Notes under the pieces: model-generated
The model's database searches: none
The model's input: the letters and a program-made list of their open reading frames with translations, nothing else
Told to the model about the DNA's origin: nothing
In this document: piece after piece, positions 7,354 to 16,273 of the stretch
How positions within the stretch are numbered: position 1 is the first letter of the stretch
Layout: each line of letters starts with the position of its first letter
Assembly (NCBI GenBank): GCA_022450155.1
Contig: JAKUQR010000002.1
Span: 1 to 64,000 of the forward strand
Length of the DNA stretch: 64,000 bases
Direction: 5' to 3'
From: Gammaproteobacteria bacterium
GTDB taxonomy: Bacteria; Pseudomonadota; Gammaproteobacteria; Arenicellales; UBA868
Program-made: the position numbers and the translations under genes

Positions 7354-8541
7354 TCAGGACAGATCAGTAGATTCTTTAGCAGCAAGCTTGGAAAGCGCCT
7401 GGTAAAGACCCGCAAGAAGTTGCGCTCTGGGCACCAGAGACGAAACGTAGATGTGTTCTGATTTGGTGTGTAGACCCTTGCCGTGTACGCCGAGGCCATC
7501 AAGCGTCGGTATACCCAGTGCACCGGTAAAGTTACCATCGCTGCCACCGCCGAACTGGCCATGATCAAGATTAAGACCTAACTCGGCCGCAACACTGGCT
7601 GCGATCTCATACAAGGCTAAAGTGCCGGCCGTGGGTTTAAATAAAGGACGAACAGGGCCAGCATCGACTTCAACACGCAGTTCTGGATCCCCAGTATCCA
7701 GAGCATCCATCTGCTGCCTGATCTCGTGGAATGCATTGGCTGTAGGTGCAACACACAGCACCTGAGCCTGGCATTGTGTAGGCACCACATTTACAAAATC
7801 TCCCCCCGATACAACACCGACTCGGTAAGTGATCTCGCGTTCAATATCGGATAGCGCCTCTATCTGGGTAATCAATCGGGCCATAGCACTGATCGCACTT
7901 CGGCCCGCACCCTGGGCAACGCCTGCATGTTGTGCTTTGCCGAATACCGTTAGTGTGAATCGGAGAAAGGCATGTCGCCCTGTCACCAGTTTTTCATCGT
8001 GTGCCGGTTCTGGCACCAGAACCCAACGACTTTTACGGGCTTCCGCTTCGATCAGTTTTCGGGTTGACGGACTGCCGATTTCTTCATCGGGAATGAACAT
8101 GAATGTGACAGGTACCGATAAAGCACTCTGTTTTTCGAGCACATGACCCAGCGCATGTACGGAGAGATACATCCCCCCCTTCATGTCCATCACACCCGGT
8201 CCATAGAGGCGGTCCCCGTCCCGCCGGATCGGCAGTGACTCTTTAAGTGTACCGACCAGGTGCACAGTATCCAGATGACCCAGTACCAAGATACCCGGTG
8301 TGGAGCCCCAGTTAAACCGAGCAGTAACCACATCCCCGTAACCATCGGCACCTGGTGTTCGCTCGACAGTTGCACCCAACGTTTCCATGGTTGATGAAGC
8401 GACATCCATCATCTGGTTCACAGCAAAGGGATCATAGCTTGGACTTTCAATGCTCGCCCAGTCAGCGATGGCAGATGCGATCAGTTCCGCATCCAACGGA
8501 TAAGTACTCGAATTAATCATGCCGCTATTGTTTTCCGTCAT
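7354..8541 (-). CDS. M20-family metallopeptidase (ArgE/carboxypeptidase G2-like)
   Basis: This is a cytoplasmic di-zinc hydrolase of about 395 residues that removes an acyl or amino-acid group from small amide substrates. Visible motifs are LGHLDTVH (zinc histidine and aspartate), GPGVMDMKGG (bridging aspartate), MFIPDEEIGS (catalytic glutamate pair) and QFGGGSDGNF. The ATG at 8541 was preferred because the next 30 codons upstream (to 8634) are cysteine- and histidine-rich and unlike the family; the ATG at 8520 is also possible. Length is normal for the group. It may supply substrates to the downstream PhyH gene, but spacing (94 bases) does not force co-transcription. Confidence 0.85.
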   Translation of the reverse strand: MTENNSGMINSSTYPLDAELIASAIADWASIESPSYDPFAVNQMMDVASSTMETLGATVERTPGADGYGDVVTARFNWGSTPGILVLGHLDTVHLVGTLKESLPIRRDGDRLYGPGVMDMKGGMYLSVHALGHVLEKQSALSVPVTFMFIPDEEIGSPSTRKLIEAEARKSRWVLVPEPAHDEKLVTGRHAFLRFTLTVFGKAQHAGVAQGAGRSAISAMARLITQIEALSDIEREITYRVGVVSGGDFVNVVPTQCQAQVLCVAPTANAFHEIRQQMDALDTGDPELRVEVDAGPVRPLFKPTAGTLALYEIAASVAAELGLNLDHGQFGGGSDGNFTGALGIPTLDGLGVHGKGLHTKSEHIYVSSLVPRAQLLAGLYQALSKLAAKESTDLS

Positions 8542-8726
8542 TTGCTCTGGAGGCCTATGATGACCGGAACCGTGGGAAGGCTCAATACTCAATTGACAGA
8601 ACTGCCGGACACACTTTCTTACACACTCATTCACAGGTATGGTAACGCTATCAGAACACTGTCATCTCCAGAAAATGGGGTATTACAGACAACCAATAGG
8701 GTCAAAACGATCTACGGAAACTACCC

Positions 8727-9218
8727 GTGAACAGAGCCTTTGTTAAAGAAGCTGACGGAGATGATGTCGTCGAACCGCTATACGAACGGCAACACAGTGA
8801 TCTGCCAAATTACATTACACCACAGGGTCTTTTACACCTGAAAAACAGAATTCGAGACCTCGAAAGAAGTATAGACGTCCTTTCGAAAACAGATACGTTA
8901 GAGAAAAATTCTCAGATAGCCCGCGCACAAAGCGATCGGCGTTATCTGCTGGAACGTGTGCGCAGAGCACAACCAGTTACACCGCCAGCATCACCTGAGA
9001 AGATCCAGTTCGGCGTCACTGCGGTGCTTGAGGATGAATCGGGTCAGTCGTACAGCTTTACCCTTGTCGGTGAGGACGAAACAGATATAGATCAGGGCAA
9101 AATCAGCTGGGCGACTCCGATTGGAAAACAACTCAGTGGTCGGGTAATCGGAGACCATATTGCCTGGTCGCGCGGAGACGAACAGATTCAACTGGAAATT
9201 GTAGACATCCGGTCTTAA
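8727..9218 (+). CDS. GreA/GreB-like factor lacking the acidic tip
   Basis: This 163-residue protein has the Gre layout: an N-terminal coiled coil (about 28-82) and a C-terminal FKBP-like domain (about 92-160), with VGEDETDIDQGKISWATPIG closely matching Gre proteins. True Gre factors rescue backtracked RNA polymerase by placing an acidic GDxSENAxY tip in the secondary channel. Here that stretch (about 53-70) reads TDTLEKNSQIARAQSD, with no such motif, so it may compete for the channel without stimulating cleavage. The opening MNRAFVKE is typical of GreB-like paralogues. It is a stand-alone plus-strand gene, divergent from the M20 peptidase. Confidence 0.85.
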   Translation: MNRAFVKEADGDDVVEPLYERQHSDLPNYITPQGLLHLKNRIRDLERSIDVLSKTDTLEKNSQIARAQSDRRYLLERVRRAQPVTPPASPEKIQFGVTAVLEDESGQSYSFTLVGEDETDIDQGKISWATPIGKQLSGRVIGDHIAWSRGDEQIQLEIVDIRS

Positions 9219-9275
9219 GTCAACCTATATATACCCACTTGGTTACCCGAACTGCACCCTTGAAATAACGACGCA

Positions 9276-10127
9276 ATGGCAAACACCACCCACAGCAGAC
9301 TCGTCAACGTGTTTTACGACACACACCCTATCAGCGAGTCGCAGGTGCTGGAAAAACTGGAACAAACCGGAGTCGATACATCGATTCTCACTGTTGAAGT
9401 ACTTCAACACCACGACCAAGACCATTTCGGTGGCTTGGCTGCTACCGAAGCGCTTGCTCACCATGCGCAAATCAACGAATCAACGCACGTGCTGGACCTG
9501 TGCTGTGGACTGGGCGGCCCTGCCCGTTATCTTGCGTATCATTATGGCTGCCGGGTTACCGGGGTTGATATGAATTCGGACCGCCTGGCCGGTGCTGTTC
9601 GTCTGACCGAAAGAACCAAACTGCAAGACCGCGTCCTATTCCACCATGCTAATGCTCTGCAAACAGGATTAGCTGATGAAACATTTGACGTTATCGTTTC
9701 GCAGGAAGCCTTTTGCCACATTCCAAACAAAAAGACACTAATGACTGAATGCGTCCGTCTTCTAAAACCCGACGGGCGCATTGTCTATACCGACATCCTT
9801 GCGCGTAGCAGTTTGACCAACGAGATTTGCTGTCGCCTGGAAAACGAAATGGTATTTTCTGAATTAAGCACATTGGAGCAATACTGCCACCTACTTGAGG
9901 AAAAGGGCTGCCACGTGGTCGAAGTAGAGGATCTGAGTGACGATTGGGCACAGATACTGATCGACCGACTCGCTATGTATCGAAGCTTAAAAGAACAGAC
10001 CGTTTCAAGTTTCGGCCTGGAGCATTTCCAAAAATGGGACCGCACCTACAGCTTTTTTGTCGGTCTGTATCGATCCGGTGAACTTGGTGGTGGGCGATTT
10101 GTAGCACACAAACCTAGATCGATCTGA
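9276..10127 (+). CDS. SAM-dependent methyltransferase (methyltransferase 11-like)
   Basis: This 283-residue class I methyltransferase binds S-adenosylmethionine through VLDLCCGLGGPARYLA (motif I, about residues 72-87) and VTGVDMNSD (motif II). AFCHIPNKKTL and LLKPDGRIVYTDIL follow as motifs post-II and III. The overall form resembles glycine/sarcosine or dimethylglycine N-methyltransferases and tocopherol methyltransferases, so a small-molecule N- or C-methyl acceptor is likely. The substrate cannot be fixed. It follows the Gre-like gene by 57 bases on the same strand and converges on a DMT exporter. Confidence 0.8.
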   Translation: MANTTHSRLVNVFYDTHPISESQVLEKLEQTGVDTSILTVEVLQHHDQDHFGGLAATEALAHHAQINESTHVLDLCCGLGGPARYLAYHYGCRVTGVDMNSDRLAGAVRLTERTKLQDRVLFHHANALQTGLADETFDVIVSQEAFCHIPNKKTLMTECVRLLKPDGRIVYTDILARSSLTNEICCRLENEMVFSELSTLEQYCHLLEEKGCHVVEVEDLSDDWAQILIDRLAMYRSLKEQTVSSFGLEHFQKWDRTYSFFVGLYRSGELGGGRFVAHKPRSI

Positions 10128-10151
10128 CAACGACAGTGTTTTCACGGTTGT

Positions 10152-11090
10152 TTATGATGATTCACGCCGCATCACGTAAAGCCCACTGCCGATTATCAGC
10201 ATAATCCCGATGACAGCGACTCTGTCCGGCGTTTCGGAATAGAACATCAATCCCCATACAACTGCACAAGGCATCGCAACATATTCAAATGGCGCAATCA
10301 CAGACGCTGAAGCCAGTCGATAACCGCGGGTGACCAGATAAGTACCCGCGGCGCTCACCGACCCCATCAAAGCCCAGAGAGCCAGATCAGACTCTGCGGG
10401 CAGCGTCCAGCTCCGAAGGAGAAACTGCAGACTTGGATGACCGACATCGCTGAACTGTCCCCTGCCGGTCAACATACCCATAACCGCACTCGCTATGAGT
10501 AATGAAATCTGTGCATAAGCAACCATTGTCGCGGTCGAGGCTGTCGTATGCATATGCCGTGTCAATAGCTGCATGCAGCAATAGGCAAACGCTGCCCCGA
10601 TCGCGAGTAGCCCTTCCCAGCGTATGGCCTCCGTACCGGGCCGCAACATGATCACCACACCGACCATACCTATAGCAACGCTTGACCATCGTGCAAGACC
10701 CACAGATTCTTTTAGCAAGACAGCCGACAGTGCTGTGATCAGCACTGGTGCGATAAAAAATATGGCTACCACTTCGGCAACCGGCATCTTGACCATTGCC
10801 AGGAAGAAACAAGTGTTTGCCACGACCAACATCAAGCCACGCAACACCAACAAGGAAAAACTCGACGAGTAAAGCTGTTGAAGTCCCCCACTCATTAGCA
10901 GTATGACCAACGTCAACGACAGTGCAACAGTTGCTCGCACTAACATCACCTCGTGCAACGCATAGGAATCGGCAAACAGTTTTACCATTGCATCTTGAAG
11001 GGAAACCATCACAATGCCACCCACCATCGAAACGATGCCCATCATCTTCGGTGAAAGCATATGTGGTGTCCCGAATCTTATTATGAGCAC
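10152..11090 (-). CDS. EamA/DMT-family transporter
   Basis: This 312-residue inner-membrane protein has about ten hydrophobic segments in two EamA repeats, the drug/metabolite transporter pattern. Features include an early SLQDAMVKLFA motif after TM1, a PVAEVVAIFFIAPVL block and a second-repeat ASVIAPFEYVAMPCAVVWG segment. Such proteins usually export amino acids or other small metabolites by proton antiport. It is one of four DMT transporters in the window. It converges with the methyltransferase gene 24 bases away, and no intrinsic terminator is visible between them. Confidence 0.88.
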   Translation of the reverse strand: MLIIRFGTPHMLSPKMMGIVSMVGGIVMVSLQDAMVKLFADSYALHEVMLVRATVALSLTLVILLMSGGLQQLYSSSFSLLVLRGLMLVVANTCFFLAMVKMPVAEVVAIFFIAPVLITALSAVLLKESVGLARWSSVAIGMVGVVIMLRPGTEAIRWEGLLAIGAAFAYCCMQLLTRHMHTTASTATMVAYAQISLLIASAVMGMLTGRGQFSDVGHPSLQFLLRSWTLPAESDLALWALMGSVSAAGTYLVTRGYRLASASVIAPFEYVAMPCAVVWGLMFYSETPDRVAVIGIMLIIGSGLYVMRRESS

Positions 11091-11288
11091 AGCTTCGGAT
11101 TACAACTACTTAGAAAAATACACGTTGCCGACACTGTTAAAGCCATAGGATACCTGCCGCGAACCTGGTGAACTACGCCTGGTGCAACAATAAAGATCCG
11201 TCACTGATCCTTAAATCGAAACCAATCATCTTGATAAATCCCATCGGCCCGTTTTTTCTACAGATGATGCGATCAGGGTAACCAGATT

Positions 11289-11489
11289 TTATGAAATCAT
11301 GTCTGCTACGAATAACCAGAATGACACGGTCGCATAGGCCGACACTACAAATAGGACCAGCATCAGTATCCGATCCTTCACTCCATTACCACGTTTCCAA
11401 TAAAAAAGAGCTCGAACAAAAGCAAGCGTAGCGACAGCGAACACCACGATCAGCAGCAACACATCTGAGAACAACCCCTCTCCTATCAT
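11289..11489 (-). CDS. Small two-helix membrane protein
   Basis: A 66-residue hypothetical protein from the ATG at 11489, which has the strong upstream ribosome-binding site GGGAGG four bases away. Two hydrophobic helices (about DVLLLIVVFAVATLAFVRAL and LMLVLFVVSAYATVSFWLFV) are separated by a basic loop (YWKRGNGVKDR), giving a small inner-membrane hairpin. ATGs at 11507 and 11528 are alternatives. No family was recognised. It is the first gene upstream of the DMT exporter on this strand, 198 bases away. Confidence 0.5.
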   Translation of the reverse strand: MIGEGLFSDVLLLIVVFAVATLAFVRALFYWKRGNGVKDRILMLVLFVVSAYATVSFWLFVADMIS

Positions 11490-11610
11490 CGACCCTCCCG
11501 GTACCATGCTATGGCTGGTTTCATACAAGCCGATCCCGCCAGTGTGAGCGTCCGCATGTTACAGTGGCAACCTGACTATCGCCAGAACACAGAACTGGAT
11601 TCAAGAACCT

Positions 11611-11910
11611 ATGCTTTATGCTATTCATTGCCTGGACCGAGAAAATGCACTGTCGATCCGACTCGAAAACTATGACGCCCACCGGGACTACCTGAACGCC
11701 ACCCAAACCAACATTGTCCTTGCAGGACCAGTGACTGCAGATGATAGGTCGACGCCGATCGGCAGTTTTATGATTATTTCTGTAAATAACCAGGAAGAAG
11801 CAGAGCGCTTTAACCACGGTGATCCGTTCTACCGGCTCAATGTATGGGACGAGGCCTCAATCAGGATACAACCGTTCATCAAACGACGTGGTTGGTCAGA
11901 GGACACTTGA
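11611..11910 (+). CDS. YciI-like (YCII) protein
   Basis: This 99-residue small cytoplasmic protein has the ferredoxin-like YCII fold: an N-terminal MLYAIHCLD strand, an RLENYDAHRDYL helix with the conserved His-Asp pair, AGPVTADD, and a late GDPFYRLNVWDEASIRIQPF block typical of the family. YciI-type proteins are dimeric and possibly act as hydrolases or dehydrochlorinase-like enzymes; physiological roles are mostly unknown. It stands alone on the plus strand and converges with a DMT transporter. Confidence 0.83.
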   Translation: MLYAIHCLDRENALSIRLENYDAHRDYLNATQTNIVLAGPVTADDRSTPIGSFMIISVNNQEEAERFNHGDPFYRLNVWDEASIRIQPFIKRRGWSEDT

Positions 11911-11971
11911 CGCTCGAGAAATTTGTAAATAACTGAATGCTCTACACCTGTCCAGCCTGTTTTAAACCACT

Positions 11972-12865
11972 TCAGTCAGCCAGTGGCCCGGACCGGAACC
12001 GCCTGAAAGCGCCGCTAAACACAAATATCAGAGCCAGCAGAATCACTATACCCCCCACCAATGTCTGGTCAGACGGCACCTCACGTATGACAAGCCAGGC
12101 CCATAACGGTGCGAGCAGTACTTCGACCAGCATGATTAGCCCTGACTCAGGCACAAGCAGGTAGCGGGGACCGAGCGTCGTCATAGTTGTCCCCAGTGGT
12201 ACCAACACAAGTCCCAGCAGCAGGGCGAACAAAAAGCCCTGCGGCGTGAGCGAAAGCGGTGAAGCCATTGGCGCTGCAATCAGGCCCGTCAATAAACACC
12301 CGATCATCACCGCCGGGACCATACTGATTTCCTTAGATCCTCGGACAATCACGAACTTGGTCGCCAGAAGAAATGCAGCACCCAGCGCTGCCACATCGCC
12401 GTTGATCGAGTCCGAATTGAGACTGTTCCGAAAGATGATGATCAGCCCGAGGAGAATCACGGTCGCACCCAGCCAGGTTCTTCCCCCTACCGGTTCACCC
12501 AAGACGACGCGGCTCATCAAAGCGCCCAGTACTGGCGAGATACTCATGATTACCAGCGCATTGGCGACGGTCGTGTGCGTCACCGCATAAACGAAACACA
12601 TAGTACAACCCACATAAGATGCCGAAAGAGCTAGTCCTGGAATACCTATCCGTCTAAAGCCCTTCAACCCTATCGGTTTTTCCATAACCACTGAAATTAC
12701 CAGCAACCCCACAGCACCCAACAAACTGCGACACATTAGAATTGTCCAGATATCGGCGTTAATCAACCGAATCAAAACACTGTCAGGACTGACAACAATC
12801 ACGCCGACAAGCGTCAGTAAAACGCCCGCCAGTCGTGTTCGAGGGATAGACGGATAACCCACCAA
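11972..12865 (-). CDS. EamA/DMT-family transporter
   Basis: This 297-residue inner-membrane protein has ten hydrophobic stretches arranged as two EamA halves (about 15-140 and 150-285). Typical signs are the TTVANALVIMSISPVLGALM segment at the end of the first half and the LVPESGLIMLVEVLLAPLWAW segment of the second. It probably exports a small metabolite. It sits 18 bases downstream of the GST gene on the same strand, which itself follows an amidohydrolase, so these three may be read together. Confidence 0.88.
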   Translation of the reverse strand: MVGYPSIPRTRLAGVLLTLVGVIVVSPDSVLIRLINADIWTILMCRSLLGAVGLLVISVVMEKPIGLKGFRRIGIPGLALSASYVGCTMCFVYAVTHTTVANALVIMSISPVLGALMSRVVLGEPVGGRTWLGATVILLGLIIIFRNSLNSDSINGDVAALGAAFLLATKFVIVRGSKEISMVPAVMIGCLLTGLIAAPMASPLSLTPQGFLFALLLGLVLVPLGTTMTTLGPRYLLVPESGLIMLVEVLLAPLWAWLVIREVPSDQTLVGGIVILLALIFVFSGAFRRFRSGPLAD

Positions 12866-12883
12866 TGTTTTACAGTTTTTGTT

Positions 12884-13513
12884 CTATAGAGCGGCGCTCG
12901 GTCGAGCGCTCACCACGTCATACCATCGCCTGGCGTGGATCGCGTCCTCAGCCAATACCAGTTTTCGCCATGCTGCAAAATCGATCAATACCAGCAGATC
13001 AATATCGGCCACAGTAAAAGCGTCACCCGCCACAAACGGTTTTTCGCCGACCAAGTCATCAACTTCAGCCAGGAAGCGTTCGATCCGCTGTTTTCCCCGT
13101 TCAGCAAGTGCTGGGATCTGGTCATAGTTAATCGGACCAGTCAGAGCACGGCCCTTAAACCCCTGGGCTGAATTTCGTAGGTACTCTGCCATGGCCATAA
13201 AGCCTCCCATCTCAATATGCCACTGCAAATCGGCGACGCGGCCCCGGTCAATTGGGCTCGTACCCATCAGAGGCGGATTGGGATACTCGGCATCAAGATA
13301 GTGCCAGATCGCAGTAGTACTGTTGAGACAAGTTCCATCTTCGAGCTGCAATACCGGCACCGTACCGCATGCATTCAGAGCAACAAATTCCTCCTTGAGG
13401 TGTTCACCTGAGCGAAGATCAACTTCGATGGTCTCAACCTGAATACCTTTTTCAGCAATAAAAATTCTAGCCCGCCTGGGGGATGGCGCAGTCTTGCAGT
13501 CATAAAATCTCAC
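12884..13513 (-). CDS. Glutathione S-transferase family protein
   Basis: This 209-residue two-domain GST has an N-terminal thioredoxin-like domain (1-80) with the candidate active serine in TAPSPRRAR and the cis-proline glutathione-binding GTVPVLQLEDG. An all-helical C-terminal domain with FTVADIDLLVLID follows. The start is GTG at 13513 with a clear GAGGAG ribosome-binding site eight bases upstream. It probably conjugates glutathione to, or reductively modifies, an electrophile. The location between an amidohydrolase and a DMT exporter is compatible with xenobiotic or degradation-intermediate handling. Confidence 0.88.
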   Translation of the reverse strand: MRFYDCKTAPSPRRARIFIAEKGIQVETIEVDLRSGEHLKEEFVALNACGTVPVLQLEDGTCLNSTTAIWHYLDAEYPNPPLMGTSPIDRGRVADLQWHIEMGGFMAMAEYLRNSAQGFKGRALTGPINYDQIPALAERGKQRIERFLAEVDDLVGEKPFVAGDAFTVADIDLLVLIDFAAWRKLVLAEDAIHARRWYDVVSARPSAAL

Positions 13514-13575
13514 AATATCGTCTCCTCAAAAACTCTAATTGATCCCGATCTAAATGTTGATTGGCAATACGCACC

Positions 13576-14976
13576 TCAGCCACAGCCCAAAGCAACACCT
13601 ACTCCACCATGGCGTTTAAGTACGGCCAGCCAATCAGGTATGTGCTTCTTGATTCGGTTAAGAATATTAGGCTCATCCAATCCTAAAATACAGCCACCTT
13701 CCAACACCAGTCGCCCATCTATTACGCTGCAAACGACATCTGATGCACGAGCGTAATAAGCTAAGGATGAGTACTCTGCATAAAATGGCTGCAAGTGTGG
13801 ACGCTGCAAATCAAGCTGTATTAGATCAGCTCTTTTCCCGGGCGCCAAACTGCCGACCTGATCCTCAATACCCATAACTCTTGCGCTACCGATGGTCGCC
13901 AGTTTCATTGCGTCAAGAGAAGTCAGCGCATCATGGAGTCCACTCAGTAATCGAACTGCATTCATCGCATTGCGCATGGCTTCAAACGGATCATTCATCA
14001 TCCAGTCTGTCGCAATCCCAGTAACAATTTGGCGATCTTGAATTCCCTGAAGATCTGGATATACGCCGCGACGTGGATAAATTGTTGGGCAATGTGCATA
14101 ACGCGCCTTAGATTGCTTGATCACATCCAAGTCGGTATCTGAAGCAAATGTCAGGTGTGCCAATACAGAGCGATTCGACAACACATCCAGGTCAGCGAGA
14201 AACTCGGCAGGGCCTTTGTCGTATGTTGACCGGCAGTATTCAACTTCCTGTCTTGACTGAGCCACGTGCGTATGCAACCCAACACCCAGGCGGTTAGCTT
14301 CTGCGTGAGCCTCTACATGGAGCCCGGGAGAACAAGTGTCCGTAGCGTGAGGGCCGATTCGTCCTGTAACGAGTCTCGATTTGGAGGCGGCACATTTCTC
14401 GACGAAATTAACGCCACGGCGCAACCGTTCCTCACCTTCTGTCGCCACCCACTCGTAGTGGTTCGCGTAAAGTTTCTCTAACTTCACATCAAAGACTTTC
14501 AGTGCTATCTGCGCGCGCAATCCCGCCGTCTCAGCCGCCTCGGCGAGGCCTTCAGGCTCGTACCAGATGTCGTTGATCGTCGTAACACCCGACCGGATCA
14601 TATCCAAGACACCCAATAGAGCCAGATCCCGCCACTGCTCAGTAGAAATATGCTTCTCACTCCTGAATGCGACTGAATACAGAGCTTGGCCACCGGCGCC
14701 ATCATCGCTCTGACTCCGGAACAGCGCTGAAGCGGCGTGGCTATGGCAATTAACGAACCCGGGCATTACAGCTTTACCTTGACCTGACAGAGTTTTTTTT
14801 GGCTGCCAGAAACCGCTGCCCTTAGCGGGACCACTGTAGACAATCGTGTTGCCGTTTACAGCAACCTCCCCGTTCACAACAATAGGGGCATCTTCGGTCA
14901 GTGTGTAAAGAACATCCGCGCTGACCAGTAAGTCAACTTGTGTTCCTGGCGGAGGAATTTGTTTGTCATCAGTCAT
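13576..14976 (-). CDS. ATZ/TRZ-type amidohydrolase (deaminase-like)
   Basis: This 466-residue metal-dependent amidohydrolase has the first metal pair in FVNCHSHAASALFR, a third histidine in GLHTHVAQSRQEVE, a fourth in VLAHLTFAS and the metal aspartate in GIATDWMMND. This order matches the TRZ/ATZ, 5'-methylthioadenosine/S-adenosylhomocysteine deaminase and chlorohydrolase branch. N- and C-terminal beta-sandwich strands bracket the barrel, as usual. It would deaminate or dehalogenate a nitrogen heterocycle. The following GST and exporter suit a dissimilatory role. The exact substrate is not predictable. Confidence 0.87.
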   Translation of the reverse strand: MTDDKQIPPPGTQVDLLVSADVLYTLTEDAPIVVNGEVAVNGNTIVYSGPAKGSGFWQPKKTLSGQGKAVMPGFVNCHSHAASALFRSQSDDGAGGQALYSVAFRSEKHISTEQWRDLALLGVLDMIRSGVTTINDIWYEPEGLAEAAETAGLRAQIALKVFDVKLEKLYANHYEWVATEGEERLRRGVNFVEKCAASKSRLVTGRIGPHATDTCSPGLHVEAHAEANRLGVGLHTHVAQSRQEVEYCRSTYDKGPAEFLADLDVLSNRSVLAHLTFASDTDLDVIKQSKARYAHCPTIYPRRGVYPDLQGIQDRQIVTGIATDWMMNDPFEAMRNAMNAVRLLSGLHDALTSLDAMKLATIGSARVMGIEDQVGSLAPGKRADLIQLDLQRPHLQPFYAEYSSLAYYARASDVVCSVIDGRLVLEGGCILGLDEPNILNRIKKHIPDWLAVLKRHGGVGVALGCG

Positions 14977-15104
14977 GCTGGCATTTATAGATAAACACGG
15001 TCTCTCTCAATTGCTAATATATACCGTCGTTGCATGACCAGCTTGGATTGGACATTGCACTACTGTATACGGATGTATTAGCACAGTACCTGAAAATACA
15101 GATT

Positions 15105-15995
15105 GTGAATATACAAATTGATACTCGGACTTTGACGCCATCTGGTTTCGGCGTCGAAGTAAGTGGTGTCGATATTTCCAAGCTTGATGACCAAACAGGT
15201 CAGATACTCACCGATGCCTTTGACGCGCACGGTGGCCTGCTGGTTCTGCGTGATCAGGGGCTCGAAAACCCGGACGATCTATACCAGTTGGCCGCATTGT
15301 TCGGTGAGATCGAACACAATGAAAAATACGACCCGCGCTATCTATTGCCGGATCATCCTGAGATTCTTCGTATCGGCAACACAATCGAAGACGGACAATA
15401 CAGCGCACTGTTTATCCGTGCTGACCCTCCGCCTCTACTCTGGCATTGCGACGACTCCTTTCGCCATCCACAACCCATGGGTTCATGTCTTTATTGCGTG
15501 GAAACCCCCGAGTCAGGTGGGGAAACTGGTTTTGCAGGTATGACCGCAGCCTACGAAGAGTTGAGCGAACAGATCAAATTCAGAATTAATAACTTGGTTG
15601 CTGTTCATTCCTATGATCATCTCAATGAACTGTTACGCCGAAAAAATATACACCGCCCCCCGCTCAGCAAAGCGCTGCGCCAGGAACATCCTCCGGTAAG
15701 AAGACCGCTGGTAGCCCGTCACCCGGTCACCGGAAACAAATCATTGTACCTGCCCTTATGCCATATCGAGTGCATTGAGGGCATGGCTGCCACAGAAGGG
15801 GAGGTTCTACTTGAGGAACTGCAGGCACATGCTGTTCAGGAGCGTTTTACCCATTTCCAAAACTGGAGGCCAGGAGACTTGGTGATATGGGACAACCGCT
15901 GCACGCTACATGCCCCCACACCATTCGATGATCAACTCCATACCCGCCTAATGTATCGTCTGACAATGACCGGGCCTCAGATTGCTACTGTCTGA
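15105..15995 (+). CDS. TauD/TfdA-family Fe(II)/2-oxoglutarate dioxygenase
   Basis: This is a dioxygenase of about 296 residues from the GTG at 15105. The first conserved strand, LTPSGFGVEVSGVDISKL, follows directly, whereas upstream codons to the TTG at 15030 look unconserved. The facial triad is HxD in LLWHCDDSFR and the distal histidine in RCTLHAPTPFD, with the 2-oxoglutarate arginine in TRLMYRLTM. Family members oxidise taurine, 2,4-D and related sulfonates or carboxylates. It is divergent from the amidohydrolase and followed by a 69-residue protein and a reductive-dehalogenase-like protein on the same strand. Confidence 0.85.
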   Translation: MNIQIDTRTLTPSGFGVEVSGVDISKLDDQTGQILTDAFDAHGGLLVLRDQGLENPDDLYQLAALFGEIEHNEKYDPRYLLPDHPEILRIGNTIEDGQYSALFIRADPPPLLWHCDDSFRHPQPMGSCLYCVETPESGGETGFAGMTAAYEELSEQIKFRINNLVAVHSYDHLNELLRRKNIHRPPLSKALRQEHPPVRRPLVARHPVTGNKSLYLPLCHIECIEGMAATEGEVLLEELQAHAVQERFTHFQNWRPGDLVIWDNRCTLHAPTPFDDQLHTRLMYRLTMTGPQIATV

Positions 15996-16063
15996 CATAG
16001 CAGGCAACATTGCCTGAATTTGATCGCCAGTAACGTTGAATTTCCTATCTAAATTTCGTCCAA

Positions 16064-16273
16064 ATGAGCTCATTCGAAGACCAGTTTTATCGTACAGACC
16101 GAGCCGTTTGGCCCCGTATCAAACGGGACCTCTTGCTCGCGATATGGATCGCTAGACTGATCTTGACCTGGTTTACCCAGGGTCGACGTCTACGCAAGGC
16201 GAGCTGCCGCGCATTGCGTGAAGAAAACGTGTTGTACCTGGACGACCTTATAAATTCTGAAGACGATGACTAA
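16064..16273 (+). CDS. Small protein coupled to the RdhA-like gene
   Basis: A 69-residue protein with one hydrophobic stretch (about 23-38, LLLAIWIARLILTWFT) between basic flanks and an acidic C-terminus (NSEDDD). It overlaps the next gene by eight bases, so the two are translationally coupled. No family was recognised. Size and position recall small RdhB-type membrane anchors of reductive dehalogenases, but those normally have two or three helices, so this is only an analogy. Confidence 0.6.
   Translation: MSSFEDQFYRTDRAVWPRIKRDLLLAIWIARLILTWFTQGRRLRKASCRALREENVLYLDDLINSEDDD

Noticed and set aside
11521-11817. Minus-strand open frame opposite the YciI-like gene
   Set aside because: The plus strand encodes a recognisable YCII domain here.
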